A stretch of 64,000 bases of DNA from Pseudomonas gingeri (lineage in GTDB: Bacteria; Pseudomonadota; Gammaproteobacteria; Pseudomonadales; Pseudomonadaceae). Below are positions 1-8,175 of the stretch, in pieces. Under the pieces are notes generated by a model, which was not told where the DNA came from, searched no databases, and saw nothing but the letters and a program-made list of their open reading frames with translations. The position numbers and the translations under genes are program-made. Position 1 is the stretch's first letter, and every line of letters begins with the position of its first letter. The stretch covers positions 1 to 64,000 of the forward strand of contig NZ_JACAOR010000011.1 of the NCBI RefSeq assembly GCF_013386115.1, in the 5' to 3' direction.

Positions 1-332
1 CCGTCACGGTCCAGCGGCAGCAGCTGGGTACCGCCGGTGCCTTTGCCGCCGTCGAGCTTCTGGGAAAAGCTGCCGAGCACGTCGAGGCCGAAGCCGACCG
101 TGCCCTGGGTGAAGCCGGATTTCGCGTCGAGGATGAAGTTCTGCGTCCATTCCTCGGCCTTGCCCTGGGGGTAAGCCGGGTTGGTGAAATTGCGATTGAA
201 GTAGGCGTTGCGCAGGTTCAGGTTGGCGACGGCGTCATCGACGAAACCGTCGGCGGTGGCCAGGGAAGGTAGTGTGAGCGTGAGGCTTGCGGTGCCGAAC
301 AGCACCAGCGAACGAGAGGGACGATTCATCAT
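1..332 (-). CDS. OprD-family outer membrane porin, N-terminal part (runs off the window)
   Basis: About 110 residues are visible, starting MMNRPSRSLVLFG. A hydrophobic signal peptide ends near LATA, followed by DGFVDDAVANLNLRNAYFNR, the typical mature start of OprD-type porins (FVDD...LRN.YFNR). OprD porins are 18-strand outer-membrane channels for basic amino acids, dipeptides or aromatic/organic acids; the substrate cannot be told from this part. Two adjacent in-frame ATGs (332 and 329) could start it; a GGAG lies about 10 nt upstream. The C-terminal ~75% lies beyond position 1. The upstream region carries a GTTGT-CGT-ACAAC palindrome. The gene lies beside a purine cluster, but a link in function is only inference. 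Confidence 0.85.
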   Translation of the reverse strand, partial: MMNRPSRSLVLFGTASLTLTLPSLATADGFVDDAVANLNLRNAYFNRNFTNPAYPQGKAEEWTQNFILDAKSGFTQGTVGFGLDVLGSFSQKLDGGKGTGGTQLLPLDRD

Positions 333-374
333 GAACAGGCAGCTCCAGGGTTTTTATTGTTATTAGTGTTATAC

Positions 375-387
375 GTTGTCGTACAAC
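375..387. promoter_or_regulatory. Palindrome GTTGTCGTACAAC upstream of the OprD-family gene
   Basis: Perfect 5-bp arms GTTGT/ACAAC around a 3-nt centre, about 43 bp upstream of the porin start. It resembles the TTGTATACAA palindromes near puuE, uraH and azgA, but the odd spacing shifts the half-sites by one base. Operator function is inferred. Confidence 0.35.
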
Positions 388-583
388 ATTGGCCGGATTA
401 TCGACAGCGAAAAAGCGCTTTGTCAACGCTCTGGCAGGCTGGGAACATGGCCGAGCCCGTTGGAAAATCGGCTTGTTCAATGAGATAGGGGCTTGAAGGC
501 TCGTTCTAGAGCTTTCGGACGCTGGAGGAGAGAAAGGCGATTTTTTTCAAGGTTGTGTGATGACGCGAGGCAACCGTCAAACA

Positions 584-602
584 GGGAGCCCGCCGGGCTC
601 CC
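584..602 (-). terminator. Hairpin terminator after the tsx-like gene
   Basis: Perfect 8-bp stem GGGAGCCC/GGGCTCCC with a 3-nt loop, starting 8 bp beyond the stop codon of the Tsx-like gene. On the minus strand it is followed by a short, weak T-rich stretch (TGTTTG). Likely rho-independent or an RNA 3'-end stabiliser. Confidence 0.65.
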
Positions 603-610
603 GTTTCTCG

Positions 611-1396
611 TCAGAAGTGGTATTTGACCAGCAGGCTCGCGGTGTCCTGGTTGGTCTTGAAGGCGCCGGAGTCTTCGATGCCGTACTTGTTCTTCCAGTA
701 GTCGTACTCGATACCGACGTACAACTGCTTCTCGCTCCAGTGCAGGGCCTTGCCGAGGTCGTACTTGATCTGCGGGTTGAAGTGCAGGTTGGCGTGGTAG
801 GTGCCGCGCGCGGTCTTGTCGTTGTCGACCACCCAGTCCATGAAGCCGTCGATCAGCACATTGGAGTCGCCCACGGGGATGGTGTAGGACCAGACCGGAG
901 TGATCTGCCAGACGTTGTCGCCGGGACGGTTGCCTTCGGTCTGGCGCTGGTAGAAGTTCAACTGGAAGTAGTCGAAGCCGGGGATCGCCAGGTCGAAACC
1001 CGGACCCACCAGGTAGGACTCGTTGTCGCCTTCGCCGAACTCATAGGTCAGGGCCAGCAGGACGTCCTTGATCGGGCCGAACTCGAGCTTCTGGTCGAGG
1101 ATCTTGCCGAACGACAGGCGCGGGCTGAACTCGCCGTAGTAGGTGTCCGGGCCGACGTTGCCGTCTTCCTTGCCGTTGTAGAAGATCCGGTCGACGAACA
1201 GGAAGTTGTCGCCGTATTTCCAGGCGTCGGCATGTTCGAAGGTCACGGTCTGCTGAATCTGCGGATTGACCGTGAAGTTCTTGCCCCACAGGTAAGTCAG
1301 GCTGTTGTTTTGCCATTGCAGCAGGTCACCGGCCATGGCCTGTCCCGCGCCCAGCAGTGTTCCCGCGAGCATCAGGCTCGTGCAAGTACGTTTCAT
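611..1396 (-). CDS. Tsx-like nucleoside-specific outer membrane channel
   Basis: 261 residues. The N-terminus is a signal peptide (MKRTCTSLMLAGTLLGAGQAMA, cleavage before GDLLQW). The rest alternates as amphipathic beta strands and ends in a terminal aromatic (LLVKYHF), typical of outer-membrane barrels. The motifs LQWQNNSLTYLWG, FEHADAWKYGD and LNFYQRQ fit the Tsx/OmpK-type nucleoside channel family (Channel_Tsx). Family members let nucleosides and related compounds cross the outer membrane. It follows a purine permease on the same strand, which supports a nucleobase/nucleoside role. A GGGAG ribosome site lies 8 nt before the ATG. Substrate specificity is inferred from family and neighbours only. 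Confidence 0.8.
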   Translation of the reverse strand: MKRTCTSLMLAGTLLGAGQAMAGDLLQWQNNSLTYLWGKNFTVNPQIQQTVTFEHADAWKYGDNFLFVDRIFYNGKEDGNVGPDTYYGEFSPRLSFGKILDQKLEFGPIKDVLLALTYEFGEGDNESYLVGPGFDLAIPGFDYFQLNFYQRQTEGNRPGDNVWQITPVWSYTIPVGDSNVLIDGFMDWVVDNDKTARGTYHANLHFNPQIKYDLGKALHWSEKQLYVGIEYDYWKNKYGIEDSGAFKTNQDTASLLVKYHF

Positions 1397-1767
1397 CTGG
1401 TTGCTCCCAAAGTGAAATGATTCGACGGTGGTGTCGTTCGGCGCTCTGGTGTGGCGCCTTTGTTCATTGCGGTAAAACTATTCAATCGGTCAGCTTCCTT
1501 GCTGTTGGCAAGTGCTGCGCCAAGGCCGGAAAAACGCCAAAGCACACCCGTCCGACTGTTCGGGAACAATCGGCCTGATGGTGTTTCAGGGGGCCTCGAA
1601 GCTGCCAGTAACCGGGGTAGGTTGGTCAGGTGGTCAGCTTTTCAATCCGGTCTTTTTCAGACCGCAAGCGAGCGGGCGCGCAGGATACAGAGGCACGTCC
1701 ACTGTCTCAAGTGCTCCGCGAGGGAGCCTGGCCGGCAGCGATGACGCCTGCTGCCGGAGCCTGTCAG
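1397..1767. other. Intergenic stretch between permease and tsx-like gene
   Basis: 371 bp without a convincing gene. It must hold any separate promoter of the Tsx-like gene. I see a degenerate direct repeat GGTCAG (around 1626-1640) but no clear promoter, no TTGTATACAA-type palindrome and no strong terminator. Confidence 0.4.
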
Positions 1768-3123
1768 TCAGTGCTGGTGCGCGTGCCCGCTGAGGGCGGC
1801 CCGTCCGGCGCCGCCGAGTACATTGAACAGCAGGTTCAGGGACACCGCGCTGAGGGTCGCCATGGCAATCCCGCTGTGGGTGATGGGCCCCATCCACAGC
1901 GGCAGGTGGGCGAAGAACTCCGGGCGGACCACGGGGATCAGGCCCATGCCGATGCTCACCGCCACCAGCAACTGGTTGCGGCGGTCGGAGATGTCGGCTT
2001 CCTGGAGGATCCTGATTCCGGTCGCGGCCACCATGCCGAACATCGCGATGGCCGCACCGCCGAGCACCGCCGGTGGGATCGAGGCAACCAGGAACGCCGC
2101 CTTGGGCAGCAGGCTGAGGATGATCAGGAAGCCGCCGGCGACCATGGTCACCGAACGGCAGCGCACGCCGGTCATCTGCACCAGGCCGATGTTCTGGGCG
2201 AACGAGGAGTGGGTGAAGGTGTTGAAGAAGCCGGCCAGGAACGAGGCGCCGGCATCGCACAGCAGACCGCGGCGCAGCATGCGCGGGGTGACTTCCTGGC
2301 CGGTGATCTTGCCCAGCGCGAGGAACATGCCGGTGGACTCGACAAAAATGATCACCACCACCAGGCACATGGAGAGGATCGGTGCGAGGTGGAATTGCGG
2401 CATGCCGAAATGCAGCGGCGTCACCACTTTCACCCAGGGGGCCTGGGCCAGGCCGGCGAGGTCGACCATGCCGATGGCGCCGGACAGCACATAGCCCAGC
2501 GCCATGCCGATCAGCACCGAGATATTGACCCAGAAACCGCGCATGAAGCGATTGATCAGCAGGATGGTCGCCAGCACCAGGGCGGCGACGCCGAGGTAGA
2601 TCGGCGAGCCGAACTGCGCCGCGGCATTGCCGCCGCCGGCCCAGTTCACCGCGACCGGGAACAGCGAAAGGCCGATGGCGGTGATCACGGTACCGGTGAC
2701 CAGGGGCGGGAAGAACCGCACCACCCTGGACATGAAGGGCGCGATGAGCATGCCGAAGAAACCGGCGGCGATGGTGGCGCCGAAGATCCCGGTCATGCCG
2801 ATACCGGGCATACCGGCCATGGCCACCATGCTGCCGACGGCGGCGAAGCTGGCCCCCATCATCACCGGCATGCGGATGCCCAGGGGGCCGATGCCGAAGG
2901 ATTGCACCACGGTGGCGATACCGGCCACCAGCAGGTCGGCGTTGATCAGAAAGGCGATTTCTTCACGACTCAGGCCTGCGGCCTGTCCGATGATCAGCGG
3001 CACCGCGACGGCTCCGCCATACATCAGCAGGACGTGTTGCAGACCCACGAGGATCAGTTGCAACAGGGGCAGACGTTGAATAGCGGGTGCGGCGGGGATG
3101 CGCGGTTCGGATGACTCGGACAT
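1768..3123 (-). CDS. NCS2-family urate/xanthine permease (UacT/XanQ-like)
   Basis: 451 residues with about 12-14 hydrophobic segments. The N-terminal region (GLQHVLLMYGGAVAVPLIIG) and the later FVESTGMFLALGKITG stretch are hallmarks of the nucleobase:cation symporter-2 family, and the latter resembles the urate/xanthine branch. It should import urate or xanthine with protons across the inner membrane. It is the next gene after puuD on the same strand, 131 bp downstream, so it feeds the substrate of the urate pathway. The ATG at 3123 has a GAGGTG ribosome site. A hairpin between it and puuD could partly separate the two transcripts. Urate versus xanthine preference cannot be decided here. Confidence 0.88.
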   Translation of the reverse strand: MSESSEPRIPAAPAIQRLPLLQLILVGLQHVLLMYGGAVAVPLIIGQAAGLSREEIAFLINADLLVAGIATVVQSFGIGPLGIRMPVMMGASFAAVGSMVAMAGMPGIGMTGIFGATIAAGFFGMLIAPFMSRVVRFFPPLVTGTVITAIGLSLFPVAVNWAGGGNAAAQFGSPIYLGVAALVLATILLINRFMRGFWVNISVLIGMALGYVLSGAIGMVDLAGLAQAPWVKVVTPLHFGMPQFHLAPILSMCLVVVIIFVESTGMFLALGKITGQEVTPRMLRRGLLCDAGASFLAGFFNTFTHSSFAQNIGLVQMTGVRCRSVTMVAGGFLIILSLLPKAAFLVASIPPAVLGGAAIAMFGMVAATGIRILQEADISDRRNQLLVAVSIGMGLIPVVRPEFFAHLPLWMGPITHSGIAMATLSAVSLNLLFNVLGGAGRAALSGHAHQH

Positions 3124-3201
3124 GCAACACCTCGGATTTTTTTTGTTCTTGTGGTTTTAGCGCTGTGTGGTTGCGGACAGCGTTTTTGAATCGGTTACAG
3201 C

Positions 3202-3235
3202 CTTGTGGCGAACGGGCAAGCCCACTCGCCACAAG
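3202..3235. repeat. 34-bp REP-like hairpin
   Basis: Perfect 10-bp inverted arms CTTGTGGCGA/TCGCCACAAG around a GGGCAAGCCC-type core, followed by a third partial copy (GCTCGCCACA). It is a REP-family variant in the puuD-permease gap and may act as an mRNA 3' stabiliser or partial terminator for puuD. Confidence 0.6.
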
Positions 3236-3254
3236 CAAGCTCGCCACATCGGCT

Positions 3255-4580
3255 TCAGTTGGTACGTGCCCCCTGGTTGATCCAGGCGCCAATCAGGTCA
3301 CGTTCCTGCTGGGTCATCTGGGTGATATTGCCCAGGGGCATGATCTGGCTCGCGACGGCCTGGGTCTGGATCCGCGGGGCCAGTTGCTGGATCTGTTGCG
3401 GGGTGTCGAACATCACCCCGGCAGGGGCGGTGCTGAACAGCGGGCTGGTGGGCCTGGCCGAATGACACACCGCACAACGTTCCTGGATCACACTGTGGAC
3501 CTTGTCGAAGGCGATATCGCCGGCCGCGCTGTTCGCCGCTTGTGCCGGTGCCGGCGCGGCAGGTGTCGACGGAGCGCCCGCTTCAGCCACCGGTGCCGGC
3601 TTGAGGCCTCCGCCGAGGGCGGTTTCCGGCAGCGGCTGGTACTCGATCTTCGCCGGTGCCTTGGCCACCTGCGGTGCGCCGGGGTTCGAGGCGGGCCCGG
3701 TGACATAGGCCAGGCAGATCATGCCCAGCGCCGCGACCGGCAAGGTCCAGGCGAACCTGTGGCTGTCGTGGCGGGTGTTGAAGTAGTGCCGTACCAGTAC
3801 CGCCAGTACCGCGATCCCGGCCAGGATCAACCAGTTGTACTGGCTGCCGTAGGTGCTCGGGAAATGGTTGCTGATCATGATGAACAGCACCGGCAGGGTG
3901 AAGTAGTTGTTGTGCCGTGAGCGCAGCAGGCCCTTGGCCGGCAGCGCCGGGTCCGGTGTGCGGTTCTCGGCGATCGCCGCCACCAGGGCGCGCTGGGCCG
4001 GCATGATGATGCGGAAGACGTTGCCGACCATGATGGTGCCGATGATCGCGCCGACGTGCAGGTATGCCCCGCGTCCGCTGAACACCTTACTGAAACCGTA
4101 GGCCGCGGCGATCAGCAGGACGAACAGGATGAAGCCGAGCAGGGCCGGGCGCTTGCCCAGGGCCGAGTCGCAGAGGAAGTCGTAGACGAACCAGCCGGCG
4201 ATCAACGCGCCGATGCCGATGGCGACGCCTTCGGGGCCGCTCAGGCCGCTGCCGGGGGCCACGAGGTAGAGCACGGGATTGGAGTAGAACACCACGCAGA
4301 GCAGGGCGATCCCCGACATCCAGGTGAAGTAGGCTTCCCATTTGAACCAGTGCAGGTTGTCCGGCATGGTCGGTGGGGCCAGCTTGTATTTTTCCAGGTG
4401 GTAGATGCCGCCGCCATGGATGGCCCAGAGGTCGCCGGCCAGGCCGTCCCTGGGGTTGGCCCGGTTGAGGTTGTTCTCCAGCCAGACGAAGTAGAACGAC
4501 GCGCCGATCCAGGCGACGCCGGTGATCATGTGAACCCAGCGCACGCTCAGGTTCAGCCATTCCAACAGATGTGCTTCCAC
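3255..4580 (-). CDS. puuD: Membrane-bound urate oxidase PuuD with C-terminal cytochrome c domain
   Basis: 441 residues. Residues ~1-290 carry about eight membrane segments and the conserved start EWLNLSVRWVHMITGVAWIGASFYFVWLENNL, typical of the Urate_ox_N family (PuuD). A Pro/Ala-rich linker (about 310-350) joins a short cytochrome c domain with the haem motif C369-A-V-C372-H373 and a possible Met ligand in the IMPLGNI segment. The enzyme oxidises urate to 5-hydroxyisourate in the inner membrane and passes electrons to cytochromes instead of making H2O2 as soluble uricase does. The start is GTG with a GAGAGG ribosome site. It lies between allA and the urate/xanthine permease, in the same orientation as alc, uraD and puuE. 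Next step: UraH. Confidence 0.92.
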   Translation of the reverse strand: MEAHLLEWLNLSVRWVHMITGVAWIGASFYFVWLENNLNRANPRDGLAGDLWAIHGGGIYHLEKYKLAPPTMPDNLHWFKWEAYFTWMSGIALLCVVFYSNPVLYLVAPGSGLSGPEGVAIGIGALIAGWFVYDFLCDSALGKRPALLGFILFVLLIAAAYGFSKVFSGRGAYLHVGAIIGTIMVGNVFRIIMPAQRALVAAIAENRTPDPALPAKGLLRSRHNNYFTLPVLFIMISNHFPSTYGSQYNWLILAGIAVLAVLVRHYFNTRHDSHRFAWTLPVAALGMICLAYVTGPASNPGAPQVAKAPAKIEYQPLPETALGGGLKPAPVAEAGAPSTPAAPAPAQAANSAAGDIAFDKVHSVIQERCAVCHSARPTSPLFSTAPAGVMFDTPQQIQQLAPRIQTQAVASQIMPLGNITQMTQQERDLIGAWINQGARTN

Positions 4581-4632
4581 AGTCTTTACCTCTCGCCTGT
4601 CACTCTTTTTTCGGGAGTGATCAGACCTTCTC

Positions 4633-5133
4633 TTATTGGTGGGCGAGGATCAGGTACTCATCCTCTTTGAAGAAATGCTCATCGCAGTTATTGCCACTGC
4701 CACTGCGATCAACCACCAGGAAGTCATCCCGCTTTTCGATCGTCAGCACCGGGTGGTGCCAGACGCCGCGATGGTAATTGATGCCCTGCCTGCCATTGCT
4801 GACGAAGGCGCGGACCAGACCTGATACAGGTGCATCGCCAAGTGGCGCGACCACGATCAGAAAGGGGTTGCCGAGCAGCGGGATGAAAGCCTGGCTGCCC
4901 AGCGGATGGCGTTCGAGCATGCGGATGGTCAGCGGCATGTCCAGCGCGTCGGCGCGGAAAATGCTGATGATCGCCTTGTCGTCGGGCGTCGCGGTTTCTA
5001 CCGTGGCCAGACGATGGAAGCGCTGGGTCGAACCGTTGTTGATCATGAAGTGATCGCTGCCGTCGGTTTCGATCACGTCACCGAAAGGGGCGAAGGCTTC
5101 TTTGCTCAGGGGTTCGATCATCAGTGTGCGCAT
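4633..5133 (-). CDS. allA: Ureidoglycolate lyase AllA
   Basis: 166 residues from the ATG at 5133 (MRTLMIEPLSKEAFAPFGDV), the usual family length. Conserved stretches are FGDVIE, FRADALDMPLTIRMLERHPLGSQAFIPL and NYHRGVWHHPVL, with cupin-like His residues. It splits (S)-ureidoglycolate to glyoxylate and urea, the last step of the pathway here. A longer reading frame back to 5250 exists, but its extra residues are a translation of a REPIN, so the shorter start is chosen. It is 52 bp upstream of puuD and downstream of alc. No urease genes are in the window, so the fate of urea is not visible. Confidence 0.93.
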   Translation of the reverse strand: MRTLMIEPLSKEAFAPFGDVIETDGSDHFMINNGSTQRFHRLATVETATPDDKAIISIFRADALDMPLTIRMLERHPLGSQAFIPLLGNPFLIVVAPLGDAPVSGLVRAFVSNGRQGINYHRGVWHHPVLTIEKRDDFLVVDRSGSGNNCDEHFFKEDEYLILAHQ

Positions 5134-5177
5134 GGCTGTCTTCTTATCCGAATTCTGTGTTGTTTGTTCTATCGTCA

Positions 5178-5240
5178 TCGCGGGCAGGCCCGCTCCCACA
5201 TTTGCAACGCGTTCTGCTGTGGGAGCCGGCTTGCCTGCGA
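5178..5240. repeat. REPIN (inverted REP pair) between alc and allA
   Basis: Two inverted REP arms with cores GGGCAGGCCCGCTCCCACA and TGTGGGAGCCGGCTTGCC, separated by about 17 nt. It lies inside the putative catabolic operon, so it may be transcribed and fold as a long hairpin. Confidence 0.8.
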
Positions 5241-5253
5241 TCGGGGTCATCGC

Positions 5254-6249
5254 TTACCTGGCGACCTTGCCGAGGACTCGCAGACGGCTCACGCCACCAT
5301 CGGGGAACACGTTCAGGCGGATATGGGTGATCGGTCCCAGGGCCTTGATCTGTTCGGCGAAGGTGTGTTCGGCGTGCATTTCCAGTTTCTGGCTCGGCAG
5401 CAGTTCGCGCCAGAACAGGCTCTGGGTCTCGATCTGGCTGTCGGTGCCGCCCTTGACGAAGGCTGCCTGGATCGAGCAGCTGTCGGGGTAGTTGCCCTTG
5501 AAGTGCAAGGTGTCGACGATGATCTTCTCGATCTCGCCCGGATGGCCCAGGGCAACGATCACCCAGTCATTGCCCGGGGTACGACGACGGGCGGTTTCCC
5601 AGCCGTCGCCCATGTTGATGCCACGGCCCGGGTTGAGGATGTTGCTCATGCGTCCGAAGTGCTCGTCGGAGCAGGCCAGGGCACGACCGCCGTTGAGGGC
5701 GGCGGCGAGGTCGATCTGTTCGTTGTCGCCCACGGCCGACCAGTCGCGGTAGGGGATGCCGTAGACCCGCAGGCGGGCCACGCCGCCGTCCGGGTAGATA
5801 TTGAAACGCAGGTGGCTGAAGGCCTGGTCGTTGCCGATTTCATGGTAGTGGTGACTGTTGCCTTGCAGCTCGACGGCGGACAGCACTTCGACCCACTGGG
5901 TGTTGTCGTCCGGTTCGCCTTCGGCGAGGAAGCAGGCTTCCAGCGAGGCCGACGGCGGGTAGTTGCCGGTGAAGAATGAGGTGTCGATGTCCACGCCCTT
6001 GATCGAACCGGGCACGCCCAGGCGGATCACAGCGCTGTCGTAGCCTTCGAAGCGCTTGCGGCGCGATTCCCAGCCGTCCATCCACTTGCCGTTGTCATCG
6101 AACACGCCTTCCTTCCAGACAGCCGGGGTCGGCTGGAACAGGCGGTTGGCGTCGGCGAACCAGTCGTCGGTGACGGAAATGATCTTGGTACCCAGGCGTG
6201 CGTCGGCCAGGTTGACGAATTTCTCGAAAGGTACGGCGTAAGCTTTCAT
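5254..6249 (-). CDS. alc: Allantoicase
   Basis: 331 residues, normal length. Two tandem allantoicase repeats are visible: about 20-165 (GTKIISVTDDWFADANRLFQ ... DGWESRRKR ... VIRLGVPGSIKGVDIDTSFF) and about 190-330 (RGINMGDGWETARRR ... VIVALGHPGEIEKIIVDT). Both end in a NVFPDGGVSRLRV/NIYPDGGVARLRV strand. It hydrolyses allantoate to ureidoglycolate plus urea in the cytoplasm. It is downstream of uraD (78 bp gap) and upstream of allA, all on the minus strand, so it is likely co-transcribed from the puuE promoter. The ATG is at 6249. Confidence 0.95.
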   Translation of the reverse strand: MKAYAVPFEKFVNLADARLGTKIISVTDDWFADANRLFQPTPAVWKEGVFDDNGKWMDGWESRRKRFEGYDSAVIRLGVPGSIKGVDIDTSFFTGNYPPSASLEACFLAEGEPDDNTQWVEVLSAVELQGNSHHYHEIGNDQAFSHLRFNIYPDGGVARLRVYGIPYRDWSAVGDNEQIDLAAALNGGRALACSDEHFGRMSNILNPGRGINMGDGWETARRRTPGNDWVIVALGHPGEIEKIIVDTLHFKGNYPDSCSIQAAFVKGGTDSQIETQSLFWRELLPSQKLEMHAEHTFAEQIKALGPITHIRLNVFPDGGVSRLRVLGKVAR

Positions 6250-6327
6250 TCTTCTTGTCTGCCTTTGAATAAGTGGCTGGGGATGCTCGCAGGGCCCTGG
6301 GCACCTTCGGTGCTCGGGCCAAGGTCG

Positions 6328-6843
6328 CTATAGGGTCAGTAAACGGAACAGGGCGATCTTGTTGATCTCCGCCAGGGCGCACCTGAACTCGGTGTCCACC
6401 GGGTTGTAGATGCGTGTTTCGAACGCGGCGAGGATCTGATGCCGGTTGCTGCCTTTTACCGCCATGATGAAGGGAAACTTGAACCTGGCCTTGTAGGCCT
6501 CGTTCAGCTCGGTGAAGCGCTGGAACTCTTCGGCCGTGCATTGGTGAATACCGGCGCCAGCCTGTTCATGGGTGCTGGCTTCGGTAAGCTGGCCCTGGAC
6601 GGCGGCTTTGCCTGCCAGGTCCGGGTGGGCGTTGATCAGTGCCAGCTGGCTGGCGTGATCGGCGCTCAACAGGATGTCGCTCATGCGCCGGTGCAGGGTT
6701 TCGATCTGGTCGATACCGCTGTCCTGGCCGAGGTCGAAGGCCTTTTCGGCGACCCATGGCGAATGTTCGTAGATATCGGCGAAGGCCTCGATAAAGGCCG
6801 CGCGGCTCAGGGTCGATGGCTTGAGGGTCTGGAAAGCACTCAT
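6328..6843 (-). CDS. uraD: 2-oxo-4-hydroxy-4-carboxy-5-ureidoimidazoline (OHCU) decarboxylase
   Basis: 171 residues. The catalytic-loop motif NAHPDLAGKAAVQG with its His, the upstream FADIYEHSPWVAEKAF segment, and KFPFIMAVKG followed by ARG-like substrate contacts mark UraD. It decarboxylates OHCU to S-allantoin, the second of the two steps after urate oxidation (UraH, then UraD). Its ATG overlaps the puuE stop by 4 bp (ATGA), so translation is probably coupled. Nothing abnormal is seen in the active-site stretch. Confidence 0.94.
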   Translation of the reverse strand: MSAFQTLKPSTLSRAAFIEAFADIYEHSPWVAEKAFDLGQDSGIDQIETLHRRMSDILLSADHASQLALINAHPDLAGKAAVQGQLTEASTHEQAGAGIHQCTAEEFQRFTELNEAYKARFKFPFIMAVKGSNRHQILAAFETRIYNPVDTEFRCALAEINKIALFRLLTL

Positions 6844-7766
6844 TGCACCGGCTCCTGGTACGGATGGGTGGTGTGCCAGTGGCGGGCGATATCGACCCGG
6901 CGCGTGAACCAGACCTGGTCGAAGCCCTTCACGTATTCGATGAAGCGCCGCAGCGAGGCCAGGCGTGCCGGACGCCCGATCAATCGGCAGTGCAGGCCGA
7001 TGGAAAGCATTTTCGGCGCCTCGGCGCCTTCGGCGTAGAGCACGTCGAAGGCGTCCTTGAGGTACTGGTAGAAATCGTCGCCCTGGTTGAAACCCTGGAC
7101 CTGGGTGAAGCGCATGTCGTTGGTGTCGAGGGTGTACGGAATCACCAGGTGCGGCTTGCCGGTCGGGTTGTTCGGTTCCCAGTAGGGCAGGTCATCGTCG
7201 TAGGTGTCCGAGTCATAGAGGAAACCGCCTTCTTCCATCACCAGCCTGCGGGTGTTCGGCCCGGTACGGCCGGTGTACCAGCCCAGCGGCCGCTCGCCGC
7301 TGACTTCGGTGAGGATGCGGATGGCTTCGAGCATATGCTCGCGTTCCTGCGCCTCGTCCATGTACTGGTAGTCGATCCAGCGGTAGCCGTGGCTGCAGAT
7401 CTCGTGGCCGGCCTCGACCATGGCGCGGATGACGTCCGGGTGACGCTGGGCGGCCATAGCCACGGCAAAGATCGTCAGCGGGATGTCGAAGGTCTTGAAC
7501 AGCTTGAGGATCCGCCAGACGCCGGCACGGCTGCCATACTCGTAGAGCGACTCCATGCTCATGTTGCGTTCGCCCTGCAGCGGTTGCGCCGCGACCATCT
7601 CCGAGAGGAAGGATTCGGACTCCTTGTCGCCGTGCAGGATGTTGCGCTCGCCGCCTTCTTCGTAGTTGAGCACGAAGGACAAGGCGATACGGGCATTGCC
7701 CGGCCAATGGGGGTGAGGAGGGTTACTGCCGTAACCGATCAGGTCGCGTGGATAGTCAGCGCTCAC
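6840..7766 (-). CDS. puuE: Allantoinase PuuE (polysaccharide-deacetylase fold)
   Basis: 308 residues beginning with GTG at 7766 and a good AAGGAAG ribosome site. YPRDLIGYGSNPPHPHWPGNA and SFVLNYEEGGERNILHGD are characteristic of PuuE. GHEICSHGYRWIDY is the metal/substrate loop of the deacetylase-like family. It opens the hydantoin ring of allantoin to give allantoate, without the amidohydrolase fold of classical allantoinases. It is the first gene of the minus-strand set puuE-uraD-alc-allA-puuD-permease and is divergent from uraH. A -35/-10 pair with an overlapping TTGTATACAA palindrome lies about 80 bp upstream. Confidence 0.94.
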   Translation of the reverse strand: MSADYPRDLIGYGSNPPHPHWPGNARIALSFVLNYEEGGERNILHGDKESESFLSEMVAAQPLQGERNMSMESLYEYGSRAGVWRILKLFKTFDIPLTIFAVAMAAQRHPDVIRAMVEAGHEICSHGYRWIDYQYMDEAQEREHMLEAIRILTEVSGERPLGWYTGRTGPNTRRLVMEEGGFLYDSDTYDDDLPYWEPNNPTGKPHLVIPYTLDTNDMRFTQVQGFNQGDDFYQYLKDAFDVLYAEGAEAPKMLSIGLHCRLIGRPARLASLRRFIEYVKGFDQVWFTRRVDIARHWHTTHPYQEPVQ

Positions 7767-7842
7767 TGCAGTCTTCCTTCTTGTTCGTGGTGACGATTGC
7801 GTGGCGTCCCGTCAGACCGGGTGGCGTCACAGCGATGGAACG

Positions 7843-7872
7843 ATTGTATACAACTTTATATTCACTTTGTAA
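7843..7872 (-). promoter_or_regulatory. Candidate promoter of the puuE operon
   Basis: On the minus strand, TTACAA (7872-7867) and TACAAT (7848-7843) are separated by 18 bp, a plausible sigma-70 promoter. The palindrome TTGTATACAA (7844-7853) covers the -10 box. The rest of the 409-bp puuE-uraH gap (7767-8175) is AT-rich near the middle and shows no gene. Confidence 0.45.
7844..7853. promoter_or_regulatory. TTGTATACAA operator-like palindrome, puuE side
   Basis: A perfect 10-bp palindrome, identical to the one in the azgA promoter at 10964-10973 and close to the one upstream of uraH. A shared repressor of the purine genes would explain it. The form (TTGT-N2-ACAA) resembles GntR/FadR-type sites, but the regulator is not in this window. 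Confidence 0.55.
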
Positions 7873-8027
7873 GCCCGTTTTTTTCCATTTCTGCCAGAAA
7901 AAGCCTGTTCGATTCGCTGCAAGAAATCTGCCTGATCGGTCAGCTAATGGATGAAAGGTCTTCTATCAATGGGCTTTCTGCCAAGATTAGCAGTGTTCGA
8001 AAAGGGCGCTGAAAAGTGCAAAATTTA

Positions 8028-8037
8028 TTGTGTACAA
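8028..8037. promoter_or_regulatory. TTGTGTACAA operator-like palindrome, uraH side
   Basis: ATTGTGTACAAT (8027-8038) is a palindrome except at the central pair, in a very AT-rich stretch 139 bp before uraH. It differs by one base from the TTGTATACAA sites of puuE and azgA. Confidence 0.5.
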
Positions 8038-8175
8038 TTTTTATTAAAAATGTCTTAATCATTTTATCGCCACACGCCCGGGGCTTTCCCGCGCCGTGCG
8101 GCATCTCCTTTATCCACTGACTCCGGGAGGCGCGAGGCCCGGTCTGCCAGCAGGGCAGGCGGGCACGCAGAAGCA

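Noticed and set aside
1630..3114. 494-residue His/Gly/Asp-rich frame on the plus strand over the NCS2 permease
   Set aside because: His-rich composition is the antisense reading of membrane-protein codons; the permease on the minus strand is certain.
5134..5250. N-terminal extension of AllA by 39 residues
   Set aside because: The extra residues are a translation of a REPIN (GAGLPA-type reading) and the family begins at the internal MRTLMIEPL.
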